Of a DNA stretch of 49,845 nt, positions 16,801-26,000 are shown in pieces. The stretch comes from Pseudomonadota bacterium (GTDB lineage: Bacteria; Pseudomonadota; Gammaproteobacteria; Xanthomonadales; SZUA-36), in assembly GCA_015222805.1 (NCBI GenBank), contig JADFVZ010000025.1, positions 1 to 49,845 on the forward strand. The letters run 5' to 3'. Within the stretch, counting starts at the first letter, position 1; the number at the start of each line of letters is the position of its first letter. The notes beneath the pieces were generated by a model, which was given only the letters and a program-made list of their open reading frames with translations, searched no databases and was not told the origin of the DNA. Position numbers and translations under genes: made by a program.

Positions 16801-19238
16801 CTGAATCTGCCTTGCGAGACCTGAGCGTTCTGGATCTTGCTTTATCTATGGACGGCGAAACATTTACGACTGTGCTAAAAAGGAAACTTCAACCCATCAA
16901 AACAGAGCAATACTTCGTGCTTGATGAGCCGGTCACCGCCCGCTTTGCCCGCTTGAGATTACAGCATACATTTGAAGGCCGCCTCAGTTCTGCAATCAAC
17001 CTGTCGGAATGGAAAGTTATCACCAGTGCTGGTGTCGACATCTCTCAGGGGCAGGGTTTCAACCTGGCAGATCCGGAACTCGGCGGGCATGTCGTCTGGT
17101 CCAGGCCCGCGGTGTCGGTGGGCTGGGACAATACTTTGCTCAAGGAGGAACAGCAGGACTTTTCCGTACGTCCCCGAAGCGGCCAGGAATTTGAATTTGT
17201 AGTAGGTTTTCATCATAATCGTGCTGCAAAAATCTCCCGACTGGAGTGGGAAAAATCACCTAGAGTTAAGCAGACGGCTAGATTTCCAAAGGTGCGGGTT
17301 TCAGCCAGCATGGAATCCCCTCTTGGGCCCTGGCAGCCCATAGGTACCCTGGATCTGGTTGAAGGTAAAGTGAGTACCGAGTTGATGCTGGAACAACCTG
17401 TCTGGGCGCGCTTTATCAAATTCACCGCACCAGGCCAGGATTCTTTCCAGCTGTGGGCCACGCCAGAACTTATCAGTATCTGGGAGCATCCCACTGACTC
17501 GAGTTATCAGTCGATCCTGACGGAGTGGGGCTACGCAAGCAAGCAGGCTTTCTTCGAATCACAACAGAAAATGAATATTGACCAATCGCCACTTGTCCTC
17601 GGCAATGATAGCCGCGAACGGGCGCAGATAATCAACGCGGGACAGGGCGTAGCAGGTGTGGTTTCGCTGGGTAAATATGTACAATGGTGGACTCTGTCTG
17701 TGCCGTCCAACCAGAATACACTGCTGATCAGCCTGAATGGCGACCCGACCGTACGTACTGTTTTACATCTGGACAATGAGGCCGGAGAAGCCATTCCGCT
17801 ACGGACAAAGGAAACCTCAAATACACCAGGGTCGCATCATTTTGAAGCCGTGGTTGAGGCCGGTGAACGCTATTACCTGCGCGTTGAAGAGCCACCGAGG
17901 AATGTGGCCTTTAGCTGGGATACCAGCGCGAGTGTCCTGTCCTATATTCCCACTATCTACAATGCCTTGATTGCCTTTGCCGAGGATGTTGTTCCCGGGC
18001 GTGATGCTGTCAACCTTATACCTTTCGGCCGGGGACCTCTCTTGCGTGACTGGTATGGTGAACCCTACATACTGCAAACAGTACTCAACGACTACCTGCG
18101 TGAGGAAAGCTCCAGCTCGGCGGAAAGTGCTTTACGTACCGCGAGCCGGGCACTGGCCCCTTTACCCGGCACCAAAGCCATTGTTTTGGTCACCGATGCC
18201 GGAACACCCCGGGATGCAGGAATGTGGGATCAGTTCGAGCGGGTCAGACCACGGGTATTTGCTATCGGTATTGCCGGCGGCGGTTCCGCTGATCAAGAAC
18301 AGGACCTTCTGCAGGACTGGAGCGCCGTCAACGCCGGCGACTATCGGCACCTGGTCTACGATGGTGAGATGGACATTGCCTTCGACCGCGCAGCAACCAT
18401 GCTGCGGCGGCCGGCTGAATATAATCTGCTGGTGGAAACCAGCTTCGTCAAGGACCCCGGCCCCGGCAGTCTGCGAATAACCAGCGGTGTTGCAACTGCG
18501 AATACCGGCGCGGTCGAATTAATACTGGATGCCTCCGGTTCGATGCTGCAGCGTCTGGATGGTAAACGCCGTATCAATATTGCCAAAGAAGTACTCCGCG
18601 AAGCTGTTGAAAATCATATTCCTCCAGGAACTCCCACAGTTCTGCGCGTGTTCGGACACAAAGAGGCCAACGCCTGCCGTACCGATCTTGAGATTCCTCT
18701 GCAACCACTGGACCCAGATGCTGCAGCGAAGGCAATCGCGTCTATCCAGGCAAGAAACCTGGCCAAAACCCCCATAGCAGATTCACTTGCTGCCATTCCG
18801 AAGGACCTCGCCAAAGCGAAAGGCAGCAAAGTAGTTGTTATGGTGACCGATGGTGAAGAAACCTGCGATGGCAAGCCTGGAGATGTAATCAATAAACTGC
18901 GGGAAAAAGATCCCAGCCTCATTTTAAATATCGTTGGCTTTGCTATCGACGATATAGAGCTGGAGGCTTTGTTTGCTGAATGGGCTGAACTCGGCGGCGG
19001 GCGTTATTTCTCTGCCAATGATCAGCAAGGCCTAAGTATGGCGATCACCGCAGCCCTGCAAACGCCCTATACGGTATATGATGCCAGTGGCAATTCCGTG
19101 GCGAGTGGCCTCGTTGGTGGTGACTCCTTAGTACTGGAAGCTGCCTATTACCGGGTGGTAGTTGCCAGCAATCCCCAACATATATTTGAAGAAGTCGATG
19201 TGCAGGGAGCCAGCGAAGTCTTGCTGGAGCTAAAATAA
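13893..19238 (+). CDS. Giant secreted multidomain protein A: five EPN/PPC-like modules, discoidin-like, two VWA domains
   Basis: 1,781 residues. The TTG start gives MTNKLSLMAIAFLLLF with a Lys in the n-region of a signal peptide ending near GWAQ; the next ATG (13914) would lack that charge. Five modules each begin with an EPN(N/D) motif near residues 28, 303, 422, 536 and 653 and resemble bacterial pre-peptidase C-terminal (PPC) beta-sandwiches. A NEW3/CARDB-like module lies near 770-890, then two discoidin-like modules (about 910-1045 and 1053-1203; the second starts near GFNLADPELGGHVVWS) and another PPC-like module (about 1223-1333). VWA1 (about 1336-1500) has DTSAS; VWA2 (about 1540-1720) has the full MIDAS set DASGSM, TPIAD and TDGEETC. 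A small beta domain closes the chain. No protease motif, cell-wall anchor or autotransporter barrel is seen. Cysteines occur in pairs. Function unknown; adhesion or complex assembly is an inference. A clear paralogue lies at 23047-28413. Confidence 0.85.
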   Translation: MTNKLSLMAIAFLLLFLSAGWAQQTVMESEPNNTPAEAMRISGDVLIMGNISGGDQDAYLWTVSDVDALKRWSFELHGIPGRLTIVEILRLEYAENGVDVTGYERLMKMGTRDGLKPSIYEDLMFEPGEYLLGVAGAGGSDSGAIYRPPSVSLSFGDEVEIVEKAEAGGYRLSITEGTPLPNTTRVKPGGTRDGAHLPRMSREFASLSYESSSWYRFDFDELAAQQRWQISAQVPVGRSIKAILTNEAGESLTSLKADDSGKLWFKDLSPPVGSWWVELQKYGDDDYIQAIASTQTGRRVVGEEAEPNDVWLHANVVDFSQSLSGRFGRKNESDYFRFTLDEATADQVLAIQLENSSAGKLQICLLDKHKKEIQCRRGKGTLLLPDLVLSTGDWGLLVSRGAEGSEYKLSLSVQGSINPDTEAEPNDSAQWASSVPSKNRIKGRFSGKDTDYYRFVIVDEPQLWRFQVIGDGVKEVAFLDSALNQAQRVRPKAGQRRVRLDNVYLLPGVHHLRVQGEDGGSYTLLARAVGQPDPNGEREPNNNTRRMQQLAIGQTRTGYLEDQDDLDYYRFFLANWDRIRLTVQPAADGSVLPRLYWYSALMKTAKTPAVGEVITLEGLFPPGDYYLSLKSPKPSEGEYTLKLERLERFGCATDCEPNDRSTFSNAMPQDYVIKGLVGDWHDIDVYALPIRDEVTEWEIKPTPHFSVSLKVKSDVYAKSILEYDRSTGSYRATVPAGEAYYLHIPGKGKEYSITLDYPGHVATALIEESLPVEITLSLDTSEVAAYRRNGQRLEGRLLLQNKSEIAQSLQLEAATSDYRWTVELAESSISLEPGAEELVPVIINVPEDAWAGWAMRISVRAMDEKHRQVETWQEVTAGRETPLINPQWGWRLPEKLRGGFNVALTSLGSRLIGDYGSALGYGFENIFNGVDVPSVGLGLRHNKSAVDIVIKLAGDQPVEVAGTAIRSFHSESALRDLSVLDLALSMDGETFTTVLKRKLQPIKTEQYFVLDEPVTARFARLRLQHTFEGRLSSAINLSEWKVITSAGVDISQGQGFNLADPELGGHVVWSRPAVSVGWDNTLLKEEQQDFSVRPRSGQEFEFVVGFHHNRAAKISRLEWEKSPRVKQTARFPKVRVSASMESPLGPWQPIGTLDLVEGKVSTELMLEQPVWARFIKFTAPGQDSFQLWATPELISIWEHPTDSSYQSILTEWGYASKQAFFESQQKMNIDQSPLVLGNDSRERAQIINAGQGVAGVVSLGKYVQWWTLSVPSNQNTLLISLNGDPTVRTVLHLDNEAGEAIPLRTKETSNTPGSHHFEAVVEAGERYYLRVEEPPRNVAFSWDTSASVLSYIPTIYNALIAFAEDVVPGRDAVNLIPFGRGPLLRDWYGEPYILQTVLNDYLREESSSSAESALRTASRALAPLPGTKAIVLVTDAGTPRDAGMWDQFERVRPRVFAIGIAGGGSADQEQDLLQDWSAVNAGDYRHLVYDGEMDIAFDRAATMLRRPAEYNLLVETSFVKDPGPGSLRITSGVATANTGAVELILDASGSMLQRLDGKRRINIAKEVLREAVENHIPPGTPTVLRVFGHKEANACRTDLEIPLQPLDPDAAAKAIASIQARNLAKTPIADSLAAIPKDLAKAKGSKVVVMVTDGEETCDGKPGDVINKLREKDPSLILNIVGFAIDDIELEALFAEWAELGGGRYFSANDQQGLSMAITAALQTPYTVYDASGNSVASGLVGGDSLVLEAAYYRVVVASNPQHIFEEVDVQGASEVLLELK

Positions 19239-19280
19239 GGCATTTATTTTTTGCAATTTTACTGACCCGTAGAGAAAATT

Positions 19281-20033
19281 ATGACTCGTATTACCATTAA
19301 TAAACTTCCTGTTTACTTCACCTTGCTTTTCGTTGTGCTGTTTGTTGCCATTGCAGCAAGTGCCCAGGACAAGCCGTTGCTATCGGCAGAAATACAAAAA
19401 GTATTAGATGCAGAGGGCATTGTCGCGGCTAAGCAGCATTTCGCTGAATTATACCCCTCACGGACGGCTGAATTCTCGATCAATATGCAGGACATGATGT
19501 TGCTGGGCAACCAGTATATGCAAAGTGGCAACCAGTCGGCAGGAATGGCGGTGCTGGAAATGGCAGGTACTGTTGCCGAGGGTATGATGAACAGTAACCC
19601 GATGTTCCAGGAGATGATGTCGCAGGATGCTGAACAGGGAAATTCACAAGGTGAGGAAAAACAACCCCGAAATGAGGTCAAGCAAAATCAGTCACAAGGT
19701 TTGGTCCGGGATGACCTTGATCTATTTACGGGCCTTTATGGTGACCCGCAAGAAAGTAATGAACACAAAAGGCTTTGGGTCATGCCTTCCTGCAATGGCC
19801 ATCTGGTTGTTGGAGCCTTATGGGGTGATGTTTCACCATGGTGGATGAAATCCGAGAATGATGCAAGGTTTTCCTATTCAGATTCATTTCTTAGCATAGA
19901 GATTTCATTTAATGCTATGACGAAAGGTAAGGCTGGTTCGATGAGTCATAACCTTGGTTTTATGCCCAGTCCGCTGAAATTAATGGGCTCGATTCCTGAG
20001 GGTTGGGGCTCCTGTGTGGAAGACCGGAGATAG
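19281..20033 (+). CDS. Small secreted protein of unknown function
   Basis: 250 residues. A signal peptide (about 1-28) ends in IAASAQ. A helical part follows (ILDAEGIV-like to MFQEMMSQ, rich in Met), then a Gln/Glu/Asn-rich linker (about 118-140). The C-terminal domain has aromatic and Gly-rich strands with two cysteines: RLWVMPSCNGHLVVGALWGD, VSPWWM and GWGSCVEDRR, likely one disulfide. I do not recognise the family. It begins 42 bases after giant protein A with no terminator between, so it is probably cotranscribed and may act with it. It converges with the minus-strand gene ending at 20161. Confidence 0.75.
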   Translation: MTRITINKLPVYFTLLFVVLFVAIAASAQDKPLLSAEIQKVLDAEGIVAAKQHFAELYPSRTAEFSINMQDMMLLGNQYMQSGNQSAGMAVLEMAGTVAEGMMNSNPMFQEMMSQDAEQGNSQGEEKQPRNEVKQNQSQGLVRDDLDLFTGLYGDPQESNEHKRLWVMPSCNGHLVVGALWGDVSPWWMKSENDARFSYSDSFLSIEISFNAMTKGKAGSMSHNLGFMPSPLKLMGSIPEGWGSCVEDRR

Positions 20034-20160
20034 CATCATAAGTGATGACAGCCAAACCTTAAACTCTGCAGCAGGTAAGAGCATAGGGTCAGGTGGCCGC
20101 AGAATTTCCCTGCCATTTTTCTTCTGGCTACTACACTCAGTTAACCAGGATGCTTTTTTG

Positions 20161-22548
20161 CTATGATCCACACAGGTTAATCTGTGCTGTTGCCATGTTA
20201 TAAACCATATCCCCGGCAAAAGCGCCCAGTGAACTTATAAGTCCGGTGACACCTGCGTATGCCCCAACAACGCCACCTCCAATCCAGAATGCGCTGTTGA
20301 CAGCAACGCAGCAGGAAAACTGGGCTTCTGAGCCCCCGCTAACAGCACCACCAACACAACCAGCGAGGCCATTTAACCAAAACCCAAAGCTTATTGTGCC
20401 ACTTATTAAGGATAGTGCTTCAGTGAATTCTGAACCCTGTCCAGTATATAAAATCCCTAATGTTTCACCAGTTGCCGGGTCAACCCGCCACCAGCCCGAG
20501 ATCGTTTCAGGAGAGCTGGCTGATAGGATCACTGCATAACCATTTTCAAGGTCATTGTGAAGGTTTTCCAGCACCTGTGTATTTAAACCCAGGTTTTCGA
20601 TAGTCTTGGCATCTTTTGGTAAGATGATTTTGATGCCATCTTTCTGAGCACCTTCCATTGAGATGAAAGTATTCAGTGATTTGCGGCCTTTATCGGTAAG
20701 TGCCAGACCTTCTACTGCGGTGTCCCAGACACCAGCAATAACCATTTCGGTTGGGGCATTGTGTACCTTGCCATTTTTAAGTTGTAAGGCTCTCCTCTCG
20801 TTGCGCACTATATCTATCGTGCGTTTCTGACCTTTTCCAATCGGCGGGTATTCTGAATACATAACCAGTTGCGGCGATGAAACATAAAGGCTGTTTTTAC
20901 CTTCCATCTTTTCTTCGCTGGCGAAAGATGGAAAGAGGAGGTAGTGTCCCCACCACTGAGGTTTAACTGATTTTAAATCTTGCTGGCTTAGTTCAATTGG
21001 TTTCTGCAGAAAATAAGAACGTTCCATTATGGCGCTCAGCATTATCTCCGAACTTTCAATCCGCTGAAGTATTTGTTCAAGGGCGAAGTCTTCAGACATA
21101 TTCCCCGTCGAAACCATAAATGTGTGTTCCTGACTAAGTTTTACAGCAAGGTCCAGGGGGTCAGTGTCATCTTTGATACGGGCATCAAAAATTGTACGCT
21201 CAATAGAATTTTCTCTACCATCAGGAGATATAAATGTGAATACCAGCCAGTGCCGGGTTAACTTCATCGGTGGCCCGCTACCTAATGTAGAAGTTGCTTT
21301 GCCGAAAGCATCACCGACATTTTTAAACACACCGGCTGCCTGGTTACTAGCTGCATCAGGATCAATGAGTTGACCTTTGTCATCAAAAGCTTTACCTCCT
21401 GAGGGTAAAGAGCCATTAAAGGTTGGGTAATATAATTGTGCCCTGAGCAGAGCGCCACGCACGTCGAGGTAGTCTTTCTTTGAGTTTAGTGAGTTGGGGT
21501 GATTGGTGTAGGTGAGAGGTATTCCCATCATATTTGCAGCAGGCCGTTGCCAGGGTTGCATCAGGTCATGAACAACTCGTTTTCCATTGAGGCTTTGTTC
21601 AATCTTGGCTTCAAAACGCACCAGGTGCTGAATCTCTTCAGGTACGCTCCCACTCAAATAACCCATTGCCTTAATTGGTGAATCAAATGAAACTGCTTCA
21701 GGCAGTACAGCGTGGATATCTTTCCAGGTATGTGATGAAAGTTCACGATACTGAACCCAATAGTAATTCTGGGCTTCTTTGATAATTTCAGGTTGTACTT
21801 TTGGTGTGGAGAATCCCGGTAATATGGCTTCCATTCCAGATTTTATAAGGTCTGAAGATGCTCTAACCTGTGCATGCAGGTTAGAGGAGTTAATTTGAAA
21901 TGGTTCACCCAGGCTATCTATGCTCGCAGTCAGGTCGCTATTAGGCTTACCCGAAAGACGATTTAATTCGCGCATTGTTTCTAGTAATTCTGGAGATGCA
22001 GTTCCAGAGATATTTTCCTGAACAGAACTCAGGCTGGTCTGGAAAAGCAGATTTGCCTGATTAAGTGTTAAGCTGCCCTCGGCAATTCGGGCCTCGAATC
22101 CAGCATCGTTCAAGAGTTTTGCGAGTAGCACAGATTGGTCTAATGCATTACCAGCGTGACCCATTAATGTTCCAACTGGGCCGCGCAACAACCCTAGGTA
22201 TTGTTCAAAACGAACATCATTTTTAACAAAATTAATTATATTTTTTGCATCATAATCGAGACTATCAAGAAGAATGTCAGGATCAAAGGTAGAGCGGTTG
22301 AGCTGTAATCTTGCCTGCTTTAGCAGTCCAAACATTCTGGCAAGTTTCGCTTTTGCCACGATATATTCTTTTAACGTGGGTATGCTGGTGGATACAGTGG
22401 AAGATTCAGTTTCACCACCCTGGCTTTGTGCCATGAGTGTTGGTGGAAACGTGATTTGAATAAAAATTATGGAGCCAAGGAAAAATCGTAACATGCGAGA
22501 TTTTATGCCTGGTTCAGGGATGCTGTTTGCAGTGCTTGTCGAAGGCAT
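20161..22548 (-). CDS. Exported protein with transglutaminase-like domain lacking the catalytic Cys
   Basis: About 795 residues from the ATG at 22548, chosen because AAGGAG lies 7 bases upstream; a longer frame to 22629 has no such site. A long n-region and the hydrophobic stretch MLRFFLGSIIFIQITF ending at LMAQ form a signal peptide. Near residues 100-155 is a transglutaminase-like core: FVKNDVRFEQYLGLLRGPVG then GHAGNALDQSVLLAKLLNDA. The position where active enzymes carry Cys is Ala, so catalysis by the usual mechanism is unlikely. The middle is unassigned. The last 90 residues are Gly/Ala-rich and hydrophobic with several Cys (LAGCVGG, FSCCVAV, GGGVVGAYAGVTG), suggesting membrane insertion or a zipper-like tail. 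It sits alone on the minus strand between the two giant genes. Confidence 0.75.
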   Translation of the reverse strand: MPSTSTANSIPEPGIKSRMLRFFLGSIIFIQITFPPTLMAQSQGGETESSTVSTSIPTLKEYIVAKAKLARMFGLLKQARLQLNRSTFDPDILLDSLDYDAKNIINFVKNDVRFEQYLGLLRGPVGTLMGHAGNALDQSVLLAKLLNDAGFEARIAEGSLTLNQANLLFQTSLSSVQENISGTASPELLETMRELNRLSGKPNSDLTASIDSLGEPFQINSSNLHAQVRASSDLIKSGMEAILPGFSTPKVQPEIIKEAQNYYWVQYRELSSHTWKDIHAVLPEAVSFDSPIKAMGYLSGSVPEEIQHLVRFEAKIEQSLNGKRVVHDLMQPWQRPAANMMGIPLTYTNHPNSLNSKKDYLDVRGALLRAQLYYPTFNGSLPSGGKAFDDKGQLIDPDAASNQAAGVFKNVGDAFGKATSTLGSGPPMKLTRHWLVFTFISPDGRENSIERTIFDARIKDDTDPLDLAVKLSQEHTFMVSTGNMSEDFALEQILQRIESSEIMLSAIMERSYFLQKPIELSQQDLKSVKPQWWGHYLLFPSFASEEKMEGKNSLYVSSPQLVMYSEYPPIGKGQKRTIDIVRNERRALQLKNGKVHNAPTEMVIAGVWDTAVEGLALTDKGRKSLNTFISMEGAQKDGIKIILPKDAKTIENLGLNTQVLENLHNDLENGYAVILSASSPETISGWWRVDPATGETLGILYTGQGSEFTEALSLISGTISFGFWLNGLAGCVGGAVSGGSEAQFSCCVAVNSAFWIGGGVVGAYAGVTGLISSLGAFAGDMVYNMATAQINLCGS

Positions 22549-23046
22549 TACCTTACTCCTTGTAACCCACTGATAAGCCAGGGGTGTATTTGGTGCGATT
22601 TGTTCCTGCCACATAGAAACTTTAGGCAACCCTGTAGAGTGGGTATCTGCTGCACCTTAGTAACTGAAATTTATCATCTTTATTGATTTTTAAATGAGCT
22701 GATATTCCAGAAGGATAATCAGAATAGCAGTATCACTTGAGATGAAACAACAAACTATCTAAATACTGACATTCTGGTTTCTAACCGACCCTGTTCGTAG
22801 AGTGTTAATAAATTTTATTATTATTTTGATCTAATTTTTTAATTTAAAGATTATGATCAACTAGCTCCATTTACTTGATTCTATACTTTTCCTTCTTTGG
22901 TAAACCTTTAAGATATAAATCAAGAATAGGCTATCCTGACCTGATGGACAACTCCAGTTCAATTTGTGCAGGTCCTGCAGCAGGTCTTATACTCTATCCA
23001 CTGGGATAGGGAGCAAGCCCATCGAATAGCACCTAAAAGAGGCATC
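22549..23046. other. 498-base AT-rich intergenic region between divergent genes
   Basis: This gap holds promoters for both divergent genes. It is notably AT-rich around 22660-22920. No additional gene or RNA is recognised. Confidence 0.6.
22964..22993 (+). promoter_or_regulatory. Sigma-70 promoter for giant protein B
   Basis: TTGTGC (22964-22969), an 18-base spacer and TATACT (22988-22993). The small hairpin CTATCC-ACTG-GGATAG follows at the expected start of transcription. An upstream in-frame start at 22966 would lie inside the promoter, which supports the start at 23047. Confidence 0.5.
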
Positions 23047-26000
23047 ATGAAGGTTTTAATTAAAAAATACTTATTATTTGCCGTGCTGTTGATTGCGACA
23101 TCTCCCGTTGCCGCCCAACCATCATTTTATGAAACAGAGCCAAATAACAGTCCTGTAGAAGCCAATCCAGTATCGGGATCAGTTGTCATTATGGGTGCCA
23201 TTCAGGGCGAAGACCAGGATGGTTTCAAGTGGACTGTATCAGATGTAGGTGCCCAAAAACGCTGGACTTTTGAGCTGCGGGGAATCCCTGGAAAACTGAC
23301 TGTTGTTGATGTCATCAGGGTTGAATATGCCGATAATGGAGTAGATGTGCAGGCCACTAAACGGCTGTTCACCCTTGGTAGTCGTGATGGCCTAAGGCTT
23401 GCCAGTATTCAGGACCTAGTATTTGAACCCGGTGAATATATTCTTGGTTTCGCCAGTGCTGGTGGTGGCGCCGGTCTGTATCGGCCGCCCTCGGATAGTG
23501 CTGCTTTCATGCAAAAGATGGATGTAGCTGAAGTCGTGGGAGAAGAAGCGGAGTCAGGTGGTTACCGTTTAACCATTCGCCAGGGCAGTAGTCTTTACCT
23601 TAAATCAAATCCAGTTGATCGCACAAACAGGGAATCTGCATTAACCCTGCGGCTGGGGTCTGCTGATACGGCTTATCTGGAATCTACGGAAAGCTGGTAT
23701 CGGTTTGATGTTAATGAAACCGACAGCGACAAACTCTGGGATATCTATGGCCAGGTCCCGGTTGGGCGACAGGCGGAAGTAAGTTTCCAGTCTCAAGATG
23801 GTGTTGTCCTCGCCAAAACAACTGCAGATAAAGAGGGCAAGTTTTCATTCCCGGATCTCGGTCTGGAAGTCGGTTCATATAATGTTGAAATTAGCGCTGA
23901 AGAGGGCGGTTACATTCGTAGTCTGGCCAGTGTTTCAGTTGGGAAAAGGGTTGCAGGTGCTGAAGCTGAGCCCAACGACTATTGGGAACTAGCCAATCGA
24001 ATTGATTTTGACCAGCCGCTGACAGGCAGGATAGGTAAAGCAAACGAAAAGGATTTTTTCCGTTTTACCCTTGATGAGGAAACAACTGATCAGTTGTTAA
24101 GCCTACAGCTTAATACTGTAGCAGGACAAACACTGACAATGTGCCTGACGAATGCTGATGGAAAGGATATTCAATGCCGTAAGGGCAACGGTAGCGTAGA
24201 ACTATCCGGGCTTGTACTCAATCCCGGCAGCTGGGGTTTGTCAGTTCGCCGTGGTACTGAAGGGACTGAATACAGTATTGCCTTGTCCACAGGGGATGGG
24301 ATTGTTGCCGGTATTGAGGCTGAACCCAATGACAAAGTTGAGTTTTCGACTGCCATTCCTGCAAAAAACCGCATCAAGGGTACTTTTACTGGAAAAGATG
24401 ATGACTTCTACACCATTCTAATCACTGAAAAACCACAACTCTGGCGTATTCAGGTTATTGGTGAGCAGATCCATGAACTGGCTTTTTATGATGGTGCTGG
24501 GATTGAAAGCCAACGCTACAGGGTGCCAAAGGGGCAGCGTCGGGTGCGGCTGGATAATGTATTTATGCTCCCCGGTATCCACCATATTCGGGTTACTGGC
24601 AATGATGGTGGCAGTTATACCTTGCTGTTGCGGCCGCTTGGCCCGCCTGATCCAAACGGGGAAATTGAACCTAACGATGATACTAGTCGAATGCAGCCAT
24701 TAGCCATGGGGCAGACTAGAACCGGACTGCTTGAGGATAAGGCTGATCGGGATAACTACCGCTTTTACCTGGGAAACTGGGATCGAATAGAATTGACTGT
24801 AGAGCCGCCTGTGGATGGTGAAATCCTCGCCAACCTGTATTGGGATACAAGCATATCCAAGCAGTTTAATCTACCGGAGCAGGGAAAAGCATTTACCCTT
24901 GAAGGGGTTTTCCCGCCGGGAGATTACCGCCTGGAACTCAAGGCAAAAATAACCAGTGAAGCAGAGTACAAGCTTAGTCTGGCTCGTCTCGATCGTTTCA
25001 CTTGCCCGGTAGATTGCGAACCAAACGACAGCTTTGCCTTTGCCAGTAATTTCCCGCGCAATCATATTGTTGAAGGTCGTGTTAACCAGTGGCGGGATGA
25101 TGACTGGTTTAAGCTGCCGTTGTTTGATCAGGTCACTGAAATCACTCTCAAATCCGAGGTCAGGCCATCAGTTAATATTGTCACTCGTGAAGATTTACAG
25201 CACAGCATCGCTAAATGGGATAGCGAGGCTGGTATCTTCCGCGGAATGCTCGATGCAGGTCAGCAATATTACCTGCAGGTGCGTGGATCAGCTGATTCAG
25301 CTTATCGCCTGGAAGTTGGCTTTCCTGATAGGCCAATTACAACGGCTCCACCAGCTGAAGCCGGATTCAACCTTATACTTAATCTGGAAACCCTGGAAGT
25401 AGGCGCTTACCGGGCATTTTCACAGCATGTAGGGGGCACGCTTAAAATTTTAAACACAAGCGGAGAGTCTGTAGAAGTTGAAATTGAAGCAGTAACTAGC
25501 GACCATCGCTGGCGGCTTGAGCTGGATTTATCAACTGCAAGCATCCCGGCTGAAAGTGAGCTGGCAATTCCAATAAGCCTGCAGGTTCCCGCTGATGCCT
25601 GGGCCGGGCACCCGGTACGTATCAGTACCCGGGCAGTAAGTAAAAGTGGTTTGCAAACGGAAACTTTCCTGGAAGTAACCGCAGGCGGTGAGACATTGCC
25701 GGTTAATCCCAGGCATGGCTGGACAATTCCGAGCGAGCTGCTCGGTGGTTTTAATCTTGCCTGGGATGTATTTGGCGGACGTTGGACTGGTGTTGAAGAC
25801 CACGCCATTGGTACCGGATTTCCACTGTTGTTGAATGGCATGGCAGTCGAGAACGAAGGCATGTCTATGCGCGGAGGTCGCAAGTCAGACAGTGAGATTA
25901 TTATTGAGCTTGCAGGTGGTGAAGCGGTTGAAGTACTGGGTTTGATTATTAATCAGCTTTCACAAGCCGATACCAGCTTGTTCTTGCGCAATGTTGATTT

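Noticed and set aside
22966-23046. N-terminal extension of giant protein B
   Set aside because: It would start inside the promoter and delay the signal peptide; the ATG at 23047 has a ribosome site.
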